Positions 16,901-23,782 of a stretch of 25,762 nucleotides of DNA are shown here, one piece after another; positions within the stretch are counted from its first letter, which is position 1, and the number at the start of each line of letters is the position of its first letter. Under the pieces are notes generated by a model, which did no database searches, had not been told where the DNA came from, and was given only the letters and a program-made list of their open reading frames with translations. This DNA is from JAISGQ01 sp964500965 (GTDB taxonomy: Bacteria; Bacillota; Clostridia; Oscillospirales; Acutalibacteraceae): assembly GCA_964500965.1 (NCBI GenBank), contig CAZCQZ010000030.1, forward strand, positions 1 through 25,762, read 5' to 3'. Made by a program: the position numbers and the translations under genes.

Positions 16901-18460
16901 AAGGTGGATAGAAAGCTCTTTAACTTCCTGGGAATTTTGAGCCATAAACCTTACAGTATGCTCATCATTCCAAATATGAGGCAGCCATTTTGCAAAATCC
17001 CATGTTTTATCCGCTTCGCTGCATATTATGACCACTTTTACCTCATCGTAACAGTGCAGCGCCACGAGCTGAAACAGCAAGCTTTTTGCGAATGCGGTTG
17101 TCAGGGATTTTTCACCGATGATACCTACAATGGAGTCATCAATGAGAGAAAGCGTTTTCGGTACATTTCTGAGCATTTGAGGTTGTTCTGCCAGTTTGAA
17201 CTGCATTTCCTGGAGGGAATCTTCTTCAAGAGTAAACTTACGCTTTTGACATTTAATATCGCAATCCAGAAGGGCGGTGCCTTTACCGAGACGCAGAGTG
17301 AGAAAATCGTTGTGACTTGAGGTGCGTTCCCAAAGATTTCTCTGAATTAGCTTGATTCTTGACAAACATACGTCAAGTGAAACAAAATTTTCGTTGAGTA
17401 TTTCGCTTTGATAGCTGCACTCATTATTCAGTTCGTCCTTTATAGAGTTTATGTATGTCTTGTATTTTTCCTGCCTCAGATCTTCCTTCTTCTGCTTTTT
17501 GTTGTTTTCGTATTTTTTAATCAGATTTGGCCAAACCAAAGTACCGCATAACATTGCAAAGGCCATTACAAGCATGGGCATTGCACTTAATATATCGGAT
17601 TTGCCGCTGCACAGGTTGATTACCGTGGTTGTTGCGGTTGCAAGAGATGCTATTGCCATTGTGGCTGACGGACCGATTGTCAGCAATAATGGCATTTGTT
17701 CCGAAATGGCACTTGCGGGTGGTGGGTCGATTGTAAGCTCAAAGGTCTTAATATCTCTTTTGAAACGCGGCGATCTGAAAAATTTTACCGTATTATCGTC
17801 AGATTCAATGGCAGGAGTTCGTTGAATGATTTCCTGTTGTTGAAAAGCAAGTAATTCATTACTGCTTATATGTACACGTTTATCCGGGTTGTTGAAAGAA
17901 ATATAGCCTTTGCCTATAATAATTTTCAACCCCATGATAAAGATGACATCACCCGGACGTAATCTCGCTTCGGTAATTCTTTTTTCGTTAACAAAAGTAC
18001 CGTTGCTGCTGGAGTTATCGCGGATTATTATGTTGTTGCCGCTGAATGTAATTTCACTGTGAACAGAGGAAACGAATGCATTTGAAAACACAATATCATT
18101 ATGTTCATCTCTGCCGATGCGTATAGTGCCCTTTGAGGGAAGAATAAGTTTTGTGTATGTTTTTCTGTCAACGGTAGCGTTTTCGCAATACAAAAGAGCA
18201 TATTCGTTTGTGAGTGTAATTTTGATTTTATAAAAACATAATGCCTGCAATGCACATTCACGTATTGCAGCTCCGTCACGATTGCAAATATATGCATCTT
18301 TTGTGGATTTGACTATCCAGGAATCTCCGGCGGCTTCAACACTGAGAATTTGATTGATATGATTTTCACTGTCCGGAAGTTTTACCCAATATTGCCCCTG
18401 GATTCTTTCAGGCAGAAATTGAGAAATGATGGATTCTTTAAGCATTAACGTTAAAATCAT
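13895..18460 (-). CDS. essC: EssC-type FtsK/SpoIIIE ATPase of a type VII secretion system
   Basis: This protein of about 1521 residues is the motor of the secretion system. The N-terminus has an FHA domain (about 109-180, with IGRDEHNDI and NSSSNGTFVN), then two membrane helices (about 255-273 and 288-310). The first ATPase domain is intact, with HGLIAGTTGSGKSEF (Walker A about 705-712), IDYKGGGMA, IISDEFAEL (Walker B Asp 821, Glu 822) and ATQKPTGVVDDQI. The second has a good Walker A (GSSGSGKTTF near 1044-1051) but IIHNYTG where an Asp-containing Walker B is expected. The third (about 1300-1500) has no P-loop. This layout is that of Firmicutes EssC/YukBA. ATG 18460 follows GGGGTG at six bases; GTG 18469 gives three more residues and is also possible. 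Confidence 0.95.
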   Translation of the reverse strand: MILTLMLKESIISQFLPERIQGQYWVKLPDSENHINQILSVEAAGDSWIVKSTKDAYICNRDGAAIRECALQALCFYKIKITLTNEYALLYCENATVDRKTYTKLILPSKGTIRIGRDEHNDIVFSNAFVSSVHSEITFSGNNIIIRDNSSSNGTFVNEKRITEARLRPGDVIFIMGLKIIIGKGYISFNNPDKRVHISSNELLAFQQQEIIQRTPAIESDDNTVKFFRSPRFKRDIKTFELTIDPPPASAISEQMPLLLTIGPSATMAIASLATATTTVINLCSGKSDILSAMPMLVMAFAMLCGTLVWPNLIKKYENNKKQKKEDLRQEKYKTYINSIKDELNNECSYQSEILNENFVSLDVCLSRIKLIQRNLWERTSSHNDFLTLRLGKGTALLDCDIKCQKRKFTLEEDSLQEMQFKLAEQPQMLRNVPKTLSLIDDSIVGIIGEKSLTTAFAKSLLFQLVALHCYDEVKVVIICSEADKTWDFAKWLPHIWNDEHTVRFMAQNSQEVKELSIHLEREIAARSNLREYDATVTPQYVVLALDQTIAERADFMKLIYKNKNYIGFSVIAAYDELKNLPKECNRIIEISQQRSRIYDRDDISGKFDEFSPELFLGGGEEEYAIALANITLDTAAEEYILPSTITFTETYDVGRIEYLNILSRWKENDPTTSLSAVIGVDEYGEKFSFDIHEKAHGPHGLIAGTTGSGKSEFIMTYILSMAVNYHPSEVAFILIDYKGGGMAKAFETLPHTAGIITNLDGSEVNRSLVSIKSELRRRQSIFNSASKKVGMSNIDIYKYQRLHREGVVSEPLPHLIIISDEFAELKAQQPDFMAELISTARIGRSLGVHLVLATQKPTGVVDDQIVSNTRFRICLKVQDRQDSMEMLKRPEAAELTKTGRFYLQVGNNEIFKLGQSAWSGAKYIPSDRVNQQLDNSISIVANTGKILKQIRLKGNGSSESISQLDAVTKYISELAKQEHFRQRMLWCPSMPAVSTVETIRNKYAISGTDDVEPVLGEYDVPELQKQEALTLPFSRIGNTVIYGSSGSGKTTFVTTLMYSLITQYSPDLVNIYALDFSAQTLSIFSGVAHVGDIIMPEESEKVENLFKLLHSELKKRKTLLQEYGGDFTSYKKMSGDSMPCIVVIIHNYTGLIESYDVEDSIAFFSREGAKRGIYFVVTAQSANAIRHKTLQNFGQTLVLRMNDPLDYSSILGNTGGLIPANHLGRGIFKSGNIYEFQIAKCTTDNEVQHVRELCRTVNDNWKGKTAPGIPVLPEKVDSVFLHNALSRCSEEMLPIGVDREKLTVVNYPILGSSLTWVLSDSGNNSLFAQGLAELACLKNDVMVTVIDPTDKFMPDITRKYSYFSGNEDVNSATAHIFDEMLRRHNLLKTDSNSTFEKLLCIITSVSSLDGVLTEENRENFFDALNNVSQKYGIYFAICESSSYFNSNSNKEWVRSHTTFKDTIWLGNGLLNNFRLQIDKAPKNAREPLEDPYGFAVVNGTAVIAKLLVPQSWEPEEDQYE

Positions 18461-18496
18461 TTTGTGCACCCCATAATCAAATAATGTGTTACGTCG

Positions 18497-19267
18497 CTAC
18501 AAAGAATATAAAATTACACCGGTGATATTATCCTTTTCACCTCTGGAAATGACCCTGTCGATTAGTCTTTCTATTGAAGATGTTATCTGAGTTCCTTTTT
18601 CTTTTTTCTGCGCGAGCATCATGCTTGAAAGCTCATCAATTTCCAAAAAATGATACATACCGTCTGAACAGAGGAAAAACACATCGCCCTCGGAGACGGT
18701 GCCGGAATAACTGTGAATATTCAGTTTTGAGTTTACACCGATGCATTGTGTCAGCATATGCTTTTCATTGCTTTTTTCATATTCAAGTTCGGTTATTTTT
18801 CCGTTACGCAGTTTTTCGGCGGCAACAGAGTCGTCATCGGTTATTTGACTGATAGTCGAAGAATAACGGTAAATTCTCGAATCGCCTACGTGAGCAATAT
18901 AAAACCTGTTATTTTGAATGAAAAGCACAGATGCGGTTGTTCCGACACTGACTCGTTTTTTCGTTCCGTACGAAACCAGATCCTTGTTTAACTGTGAAAG
19001 AATTTTATTTAAATCTGCAATGATTTCTTTTTCTTTAAGCAAATGTATTTGTTTGTTTGAACAATAGGTTTTCTCAAACCACTCTCCGAGAGCATTACAC
19101 ACAGTGCCGCTTGCAAAACCACCGTCTGACAAACCGCCCATTCCGTCACAGAGAATTGCTATTGCCGATGTGCAAATCGGGCTTTCGTAAGTGTTTATGT
19201 AGCAGCTATCCTGATTTTCCTCTCGGACGATTCCTTTGTTTGTGGCCCAACCTGCAATCAGCGACAT
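18497..19267 (-). CDS. PP2C-family Ser/Thr phosphatase (first of two)
   Basis: This 256-residue phosphatase has the full set of metal-site motifs: REENQD near 15-20, ILCDGMGGLSDGG with Asp 41, HVGDSRIYR with Asp 129, LCSDGMY with Asp 202 and EKDNITG with Asp 246. It resembles Stp/PrpC enzymes that oppose PASTA kinases. GAGGGG lies five bases before ATG 19267. It stands 34 bp behind the FHA gene and about 36 bp ahead of essC, so the three are almost surely co-transcribed. It is only distantly similar to the second PP2C of the locus and not a recent duplicate. Confidence 0.92.
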   Translation of the reverse strand: MSLIAGWATNKGIVREENQDSCYINTYESPICTSAIAILCDGMGGLSDGGFASGTVCNALGEWFEKTYCSNKQIHLLKEKEIIADLNKILSQLNKDLVSYGTKKRVSVGTTASVLFIQNNRFYIAHVGDSRIYRYSSTISQITDDDSVAAEKLRNGKITELEYEKSNEKHMLTQCIGVNSKLNIHSYSGTVSEGDVFFLCSDGMYHFLEIDELSSMMLAQKKEKGTQITSSIERLIDRVISRGEKDNITGVILYSL

Positions 19268-19301
19268 AGTACCCCTCTATCTATATTGTTTTGAACAATA
19301 A

Positions 19302-20384
19302 TCAATACTCAAAAAATCTATAGCGAATCTTGTTGAATGAAATCAAATCATTGTGCTTCAATTCGACCGGAGAATTGGGCGTAATAGGAGTTCCGTTTAC
19401 ATATGTTTTATTGGTCGAATTGAGGTCGGTTATGGTACATTTATTGCCGACGCGGACAATTTCCGCGTGTTTCCCCGATACAGTTGATACGGGTATTTGC
19501 AAGTCGTTGTCGGAGCTGCGACCAATGCCGAACTTTGTGCCGACTATGTATAATTTTGCTTCATCGGAGTTATTGTCTACCGGTGATAAAAACGGAACGT
19601 TTCCAATGTCTGTGGTTCCGGGGAAAAGTAATTGGGTGCTATCCGGCTCAATTGTATCTGACCCGGAACTGATGTTTCCGTTATATTCCAGAGGAACGCC
19701 GGCAGGGATATATTCGCGACCGACGAAAGCATCATCATGAGAGGGAGAGAATGTATCCGATGCAGGGGCGTGTAAAGGTGTGCTTTCCGGTACCGGAGTG
19801 GGAGCGGATACGCTTTGAACAGGTGTGGCGGGCTTGTGGTCCGTTTCCCCGAAAATACTCTCAAAATCACGCTTGAATTCGGATATATCAAAGCTTGACA
19901 ATGAAGCTTTTTCTATTAAAAAGCCTATCAGTTCATAAGCGCCGTTACTGTTAATATTTAATGCGATGCTTTTGAATAAGGTTGAAAAAGTATCGGCGGA
20001 TTCAAGCGTTGCTGCGTCCAAAGGAAGGCAGACGAACCTGACTGATTTATCAAACAAGCTGAAGTAAATATAGTTTATATTAAGCACGATTTGACTTGAG
20101 GCAATTCCAAGCTTTGAGACATTCTCAAGAGCGTCAAGCAGATTGTGAATCAGTGAGTAAAGAGAATCCTTATCAAAGGCGTTTGACTGGATTTCTTCGA
20201 CCATTGGAACAGAACCGAGAGTATCGTAATTTATGATTGTCGGGGTTGACAGATCACGCATACACGGGAGCATAAATATCGTATTATGATTTATTGCACT
20301 GTAGAGTTCGGGTGCAATTTCGATATTATCATCGAACACACATGAGATGACATTATTTTCTCTTTCGATTAGCGAATATTCCAT
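19302..20384 (-). CDS. FHA-domain protein with DUF6382-like N-terminus, first gene of the secretion operon
   Basis: The N-terminal part of this 360-residue protein (about 1-180) resembles DUF6382, a region found before FHA domains in clostridial proteins; SSQIVLNINYIYFSLFDKS followed by VRFVCLPLD is the recognisable stretch. A Pro/Ser-rich linker (about 183-275) follows. The FHA domain is at about 277-358, with GRSSDND, SGKHAEIV and DLNSTNKTYVNG carrying the phospho-threonine-binding residues. No membrane segment is visible. The DUF6382-like region may play the part of the cytoplasmic EssB/YukC pseudokinase, which is missing here, but that is inference. AAGGAG precedes ATG 20384. The leader from the predicted promoter is about 180 bases. 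Confidence 0.88.
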   Translation of the reverse strand: MEYSLIERENNVISCVFDDNIEIAPELYSAINHNTIFMLPCMRDLSTPTIINYDTLGSVPMVEEIQSNAFDKDSLYSLIHNLLDALENVSKLGIASSQIVLNINYIYFSLFDKSVRFVCLPLDAATLESADTFSTLFKSIALNINSNGAYELIGFLIEKASLSSFDISEFKRDFESIFGETDHKPATPVQSVSAPTPVPESTPLHAPASDTFSPSHDDAFVGREYIPAGVPLEYNGNISSGSDTIEPDSTQLLFPGTTDIGNVPFLSPVDNNSDEAKLYIVGTKFGIGRSSDNDLQIPVSTVSGKHAEIVRVGNKCTITDLNSTNKTYVNGTPITPNSPVELKHNDLISFNKIRYRFFEY

Positions 20385-20545
20385 TACGATGACTCCTTAT
20401 TTTGGTTAGCAGCTTTGTTTTTCAGCGGTTTATCAGAATGATGTGCGAATAATGCAAGTCGATAAACTTCATGCCGCAAAACGGAATAACAGCAATACAA
20501 ATACTTTGATAAATATCCTATTTTTACAGCAAAATACAAATTGTT

Positions 20546-20592
20546 TCAAATGTATCTTGTCAAATATTAGTATACAAAAGTATTCAAATATT
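20546..20592. promoter_or_regulatory. candidate operator repeats between divergent promoters
   Basis: TCAAATATT occurs twice (20560-20568 and 20584-20592) and a variant TCAAATGTA once at 20546-20554. The copies surround the -10 and -35 boxes of the leftward promoter. Repeats in this position next to an XRE gene are reasonable binding sites for its product, but no binding motif for this protein is known to me. Confidence 0.4.
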
Positions 20593-20597
20593 GTCAA
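20569..20597 (-). promoter_or_regulatory. sigma-A promoter for the type VII operon
   Basis: On the minus strand, TTGACA (complement of 20592-20597) and TATACT (complement of 20569-20574) are separated by exactly 17 bp, a near-perfect vegetative promoter. It points to the FHA gene that opens the secretion operon, leaving an untranslated leader of about 180 bases with a small inverted repeat (GTTTATC 20428-20434, GATAAAC 20461-20467). Confidence 0.75.
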
Positions 20598-20621
20598 GAA
20601 TAAATTTACTATGTATATAAA
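20591..20621 (+). promoter_or_regulatory. divergent promoter for the XRE regulator gene
   Basis: TTGTCA (20591-20596) with TATATA (20614-20619, 17-bp spacing) or TATAAA (20616-20621, 19-bp spacing) faces the XRE gene. Its -35 box overlaps the -35 box of the opposite operon promoter almost completely, so the two promoters should compete or share control. Confidence 0.5.
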
Positions 20622-20653
20622 CTATTGACATATAACAACCCGGAGGGCATAGA

Positions 20654-20962
20654 ATGTTGTGGGCTTTAAACGAAAACATACGCAGGCTTAGGATTCAGCA
20701 AGGTTTAAGTCAGGTTGAGTTTGCAACGAAAATGGGCGTTACGAAGCAATGCGCATCAAACTGGGAAAATGACAATGTTTTGCCGTCCATTGAGATGCTC
20801 AGTAAAATTGCCGATTATTTTAAGGTATCTACCGATTTTCTCCTGGGCAGGAGCGCGCATTGCACCATAGACGCAAGCGGACTTACAGAGGAACAGTATG
20901 CTCACATAGCGATGCTTGTGCGTGACTTTGAAAGTCTGAATACGATAAATGAAAGAAAGTAA
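20654..20962 (+). CDS. XRE-family helix-turn-helix regulator
   Basis: This 102-residue protein has a complete lambda-repressor-type HTH (residues about 5-63): IRRLRIQQGLSQVEFATKMG, then TKQCASNWENDNVLPSIEML and KIADYFKVSTDFLLGR, the standard five-helix pattern. A short C-terminal tail lacks any known sensor or oligomerisation domain. GGAGG lies eight bases before ATG 20654. It is transcribed away from the secretion operon, and their promoters overlap, so it is the obvious candidate for local control of that operon and of itself. Confidence 0.9.
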   Translation: MLWALNENIRRLRIQQGLSQVEFATKMGVTKQCASNWENDNVLPSIEMLSKIADYFKVSTDFLLGRSAHCTIDASGLTEEQYAHIAMLVRDFESLNTINERK

Positions 20963-21013
20963 AAATCAGCGATTGCAAAGGCACCGATTTACAGTGCTTG
21001 CAATCGCTGATTT
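20963..21013. terminator. long hairpin after the XRE gene
   Basis: AAATCAGCGATTGCAA (20963-20978) pairs perfectly with TTGCAATCGCTGATTT (20998-21013). The stem extends through GCAC/GTGC (20981-20984, 20994-20997) past a two-base bulge. It begins immediately after the XRE stop codon and probably ends that transcript. The T run on the plus strand is short, so termination may be inefficient. Confidence 0.55.
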
Positions 21014-21045
21014 GTGCAACAGTTTGACAACGGTTCACGGCAGTA

Positions 21046-21074
21046 TTGACAATATTCAAGGTCGGGTGTACAAT
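21046..21074 (+). promoter_or_regulatory. sigma-A promoter for the zinc-ribbon membrane protein
   Basis: TTGACA (21046-21051) and TACAAT (21069-21074) are separated by 17 bp and lie about 32 bp before the ATG at 21106. An independent promoter here fits the hairpin that separates this gene from the XRE gene. Confidence 0.7.
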
Positions 21075-21105
21075 AATTATACTATGAAACCATGGAGGAG
21101 ATAAT

Positions 21106-21867
21106 ATGTCGGTGGCGTTGTTTGTTTCGGTTATCGAGCTTGGATTACTGCTCATTTACCCCTACATAACCTACGGCTTTGTGGACGATTCTCTGGTATA
21201 CAGCGTTCCGGAATACATTGCCCTGTGCCTTTCGTCAAATATGGGAAAGCTGGCGGACAATCTGGAAAGCAATCTCGGACTGGGCAGCAGTGCCGCAAAA
21301 GCCTTTGCGTATCTGCCGCTGATTATTGTCGTTGTTGCGCTGATTTGCGCCGTGCTGTCATTGTTTCTGTCCCTTGCGAAAAAGAGCAAGGGCGCAGGGG
21401 TAATGCAGCTTATCGGCGGAGGCGCAGGCATTGTTATGAATGTTCTGCTGTCCCTTTCTCTTACTGCCGGAGAAGATGCCGCCAATGTACCGGCAAGGCT
21501 GATTATAACTCCGGAGCTTACGGTGTTGCTTGTACTTATGACAGCTTTCGGCATATTCAATATTGTCAAGCCGGACAGTGCTTTGGGCTCAAAGACCGCG
21601 CCGGTCATGCCTGCCGCACCCGGAAGAACATACCCCCAGGTCAACGCACAGCCGCCTATGCGCCAGCCGGTGTATAACGCTCCGCCTGCCGCGCCTGCTC
21701 CCACACCTGCTCCGGCGGTACAGCCTGCCGCGCCTGCGGTTTCCGCAGTGCCGACAGCGCCTTCTGCCGCAAGCGGTACTTACACCTGTCCCGTATGCGG
21801 AACAACCCAAAAATCGGAGCTTGCTTTCTGCACGTTCTGCGGCAATCCGAATCCCAACAAGCAGTAG
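21106..21867 (+). CDS. four-helix membrane protein with C-terminal zinc ribbon
   Basis: This 253-residue protein has hydrophobic segments near 1-22, 70-91, 99-120 and 133-155. A Pro/Ala-rich linker (about 164-222) follows, then a C-terminal zinc ribbon with Cys 228, 231, 242 and 245 (CPVCG and CTFCG). I recognise no specific family. Membrane proteins with a terminal zinc ribbon of this kind are common in Clostridia and mostly uncharacterised. GGAGGAG precedes ATG 21106, and it has its own promoter and terminator, so it is a single-gene unit. Its composition is more GC-rich than the secretion locus. The link to secretion is only adjacency. Confidence 0.82.
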   Translation: MSVALFVSVIELGLLLIYPYITYGFVDDSLVYSVPEYIALCLSSNMGKLADNLESNLGLGSSAAKAFAYLPLIIVVVALICAVLSLFLSLAKKSKGAGVMQLIGGGAGIVMNVLLSLSLTAGEDAANVPARLIITPELTVLLVLMTAFGIFNIVKPDSALGSKTAPVMPAAPGRTYPQVNAQPPMRQPVYNAPPAAPAPTPAPAVQPAAPAVSAVPTAPSAASGTYTCPVCGTTQKSELAFCTFCGNPNPNKQ

Positions 21868-21883
21868 CTTACATTATAAAAAC

Positions 21884-21929
21884 GCGCCCGGCAGTCAGGC
21901 ATGATGCTCTGAATGTCGGGCGTATTTTT
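21884..21929 (+). terminator. rho-independent terminator after the zinc-ribbon protein
   Basis: GCGCCCGGCA (21884-21893) pairs with TGTCGGGCGT (21914-21923), with G-T wobbles, and is followed by A and five T (21925-21929). It sits 16 bp past the stop codon. Confidence 0.75.
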
Positions 21930-22057
21930 GTGCCAATTTATATACAGCAGTATTATACTGATTTCAAATAAGCGTATGGCATAAAAATACTTCACGTCAG
22001 TTAAAAAGCAAGACTTTCCGCGCGGATTTTTATTGACTTTCTGATTTGAAATAAGTA

Positions 22058-22486
22058 TTAAGCCTTTTTAACTACCTCAATGCCAAGAAGCTTATCGGCA
22101 ATTCTTGTATTGCTTTCGCTCATGAGCAAAGCGATGCCCTCAACGGGGAACAGAATAAGAGAAAAATTTCTGAAAAAGCGGCTGCCGAAGCCGGCTTTTG
22201 CCCCTGTGCCTTTTTTGACGATGCAAAGTCCGAATATTACCTTGCCGAGACTTCTGCCGAAAATATCTTTAAGGAAGAAAAAGGTGAGATAAATCGGGGC
22301 GGCATCAATCAGAAAATGCTTCAGGCTCTGTATTGCCTGAGTGTAATCCACTCCTACGCATGTCCACAGCATCACGTAGCATACATAGCCTGCCATAAGG
22401 CACAAGAACGCGTCAAGCAGAACTGCCATAAGTCTGCGCAGGCGCATATTGTTTCCGGTTGAACCCTCGTGTTTATATACCTTCAT
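22058..22486 (-). CDS. RDD-family integral membrane protein
   Basis: This 142-residue protein has three hydrophobic stretches (about 18-44, 55-75, 102-123) and the RDD signature: paired Arg with a following Asp in RRLMAVLLDAF, GRSLGKVIFGLCIV between helices two and three, RFFRNF, and a C-terminal ADKLLGIEVV. RDD proteins are of mostly unknown function; a few are linked to ion transport or salt tolerance. AAAGGA precedes ATG 22486. It follows the small lipoprotein gene by 16 bp and is probably in one operon with it. Confidence 0.85.
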   Translation of the reverse strand: MKVYKHEGSTGNNMRLRRLMAVLLDAFLCLMAGYVCYVMLWTCVGVDYTQAIQSLKHFLIDAAPIYLTFFFLKDIFGRSLGKVIFGLCIVKKGTGAKAGFGSRFFRNFSLILFPVEGIALLMSESNTRIADKLLGIEVVKKA

Positions 22487-22502
22487 TTTTAACCGTCCTT
22501 TG

Positions 22503-22835
22503 CTATTTTGAAAATGTTTCTATATCGCCGTTTTCGTTTTCCAGATACAGCTTGTTTTCGTCTATGTAGTAATTCATTGCCATTTGATATTTGTCACCCT
22601 GAGAATCGGTGAGATTCATTATTATCACGCCGTTTTCGGCGGTATAGCTGCCGCCGAGGGCAAAGTTGCCAACCGTCAGCACTACGGCTCCGGAGCTTTT
22701 AAATGTAACCGTCGTACCGGCATCACCGGTGGTGCTGGTCCATGTGCCCAACAGCTCGTTGCCGCAGCCTGCCATTGAAAATACGACGGCAATTACAAGC
22801 AGCGCGGATACAGCGGTTAATACAGCTTTTTTCAA
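22503..22835 (-). CDS. small lipoprotein of unknown function
   Basis: This 110-residue secreted lipoprotein has a signal peptide MKKAVLTAVSALLVIAVVFS followed by the lipobox MAGC, which places the lipidated Cys at residue 24 in this numbering. The mature part is a beta-rich domain of about 85 residues (GTWTSTTGDAGTTVTF, later YTAENGVIIMNL and YYIDENKLYLENENGD), a pattern seen in small lipocalin-like clostridial lipoproteins. TTG 22835 is chosen because GGGAG lies eight bases upstream; a TTG at 22850 would precede that site. It is upstream of and close to the RDD gene. Confidence 0.78.
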   Translation of the reverse strand: MKKAVLTAVSALLVIAVVFSMAGCGNELLGTWTSTTGDAGTTVTFKSSGAVVLTVGNFALGGSYTAENGVIIMNLTDSQGDKYQMAMNYYIDENKLYLENENGDIETFSK

Positions 22836-22944
22836 AATATCAGCTCCCAAATAATATGTAATACAGATTTATGCGTTGTTGGATTGAATTATTACGGCTT
22901 GGTAATTGCGAGTTTATCATTCAACTGAAAATTTTCAATTACAG

Positions 22945-23147
22945 GCTCCCTTGTGTAAATGGGAACATATCAAAACCTACGGTTAAATATCAAAACCTAC
23001 GGTTTTGATTGAGGGATTGTTTTATAGCTTAGATTTATCATTTTAGCTTAGCTTATTGGTAAATTCTAACAATCCCCCGATTGAATCCGTAGGATTCAAT
23101 ATGGAATCATGCAGGATTCAATATCCCCCGTTTACACAAGGGGGACT
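22945..23147. repeat. palindromic MITE-like intergenic element
   Basis: The gap 22851-23346 holds no gene. CCCTTGTGTAAAT (22948-22960) is inverted as GTTTACACAAGGG (23130-23142), and inside it GGGATTGTT (23013-23021) is inverted as AACAATCCC (23068-23076). A 20-bp tandem duplication containing ATCAAAACCTACGGTT lies at 22967-23004, and two copies of GGATTCAATAT lie near the right end. The ACACAAGGGGGACTTGGG end recurs at 25624-25690, so this is a dispersed repeat family. The ends are approximate. Confidence 0.6.
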
Positions 23148-23252
23148 TGGGTTATTGATAAATCAGAATTTATCAGTTGATTATGTGACGAAACGCCGAA
23201 AGTACCGCTCACTGTGGTTGTGAATTTTAAACTTGACTTTTAATCAACTACC

Positions 23253-23303
23253 CCTCAGCCGAAACCGCAGGTTTTGCCAGCTCCCCTGACAAGGGGAGCT
23301 GTA
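23253..23303. repeat. short palindromic intergenic repeat
   Basis: AGCTCCCCT (23279-23287) pairs with AGGGGAGCT (23292-23300) around GACA, flanked on the left by CCTCAGCCGAAACC and GCAGGTTTTGCC. Blocks of this form are familiar to me as dispersed repeats in Oscillospiraceae genomes. It lies past the stop of the small acidic protein gene and may help end that transcript, but no T run follows. Confidence 0.5.
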
Positions 23304-23346
23304 TTGCCCTCTGATTTAAGGAAAAGTTTTTTGACAAAGCTTCCGA

Positions 23347-23592
23347 CTACTCGTCATCTTCACCTAGCTCCTCCTCAAAAATTCGGGTCATAATATTTTC
23401 GCGGCGCTTGAAAAGCTCGTAAAACTCCTTGTCAAATTCACCTTTTGCGTTTTTACCGGTCAAAAGGAGCTGCTTCTGCTCATCGGAAAGACCGTCCATG
23501 TCGATAAGCTCCTCAAGGGGCTGAGAATCAAGCCCGAATTCAAAAAGCTCGTCCAGCTCGTCGTCATCGTCAAAAGAAACGGTATAGCCCAT
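23347..23592 (-). CDS. small acidic protein of unknown function
   Basis: This 81-residue protein is very acidic, with FDDDDELDELFEFG near the start and EEELGEDDE at the end, and shows no signal peptide or membrane segment. I recognise no family. GGGAGG lies five bases before ATG 23592. It follows hisS and the short lipoprotein-like frame on the same strand and is probably in the same transcription unit. Charge and size would suit a regulatory or adaptor peptide, but nothing in the sequence decides this. Confidence 0.65.
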   Translation of the reverse strand: MGYTVSFDDDDELDELFEFGLDSQPLEELIDMDGLSDEQKQLLLTGKNAKGEFDKEFYELFKRRENIMTRIFEEELGEDDE

Positions 23593-23612
23593 TATTTATC
23601 CTCCCTTTGCTT

Positions 23613-23782
23613 TTAATATTTGAAAACCTGAACATCGGAATCGGCAACGTCCTTTTCCGTTTTGATTACTACAGCCCGGACTATCGGTGTCCATGTAAAT
23701 TACTATCGGCGGAATTATCCTTTTCACCGCAGCCGCAGAGCAGCAGGCACAGCACAAAGCAGACAGCGGCAAGTCTTTTCAT
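23613..23782 (-). pseudogene. probably frameshifted small lipoprotein coupled to hisS
   Basis: From ATG 23782 a short frame encodes MKRLAAVCFVLCLLLCGCG, a lipoprotein signal peptide ending in a lipobox-like LLCGC. It stops at TAG 23681-23683 after only 33 codons. In another frame the coding-like text TPIVRAVVIKTEKDVADSDV continues and ends at TAA 23613-23615, which suggests a single-base frameshift or an assembly error. Its ATG overlaps the hisS stop (TAATG), and GGAGAGG at the hisS 3' end can serve as its ribosome site, so it was once translated by coupling. The intact form would still be under 60 residues. Confidence 0.4.

Noticed and set aside
21171..21904. Alternative frames overlapping the zinc-ribbon membrane protein
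   Set aside because: They are products of GC-rich Pro/Ala codons. Only the 21106-21867 frame has a promoter, a ribosome site and sensible membrane helices.
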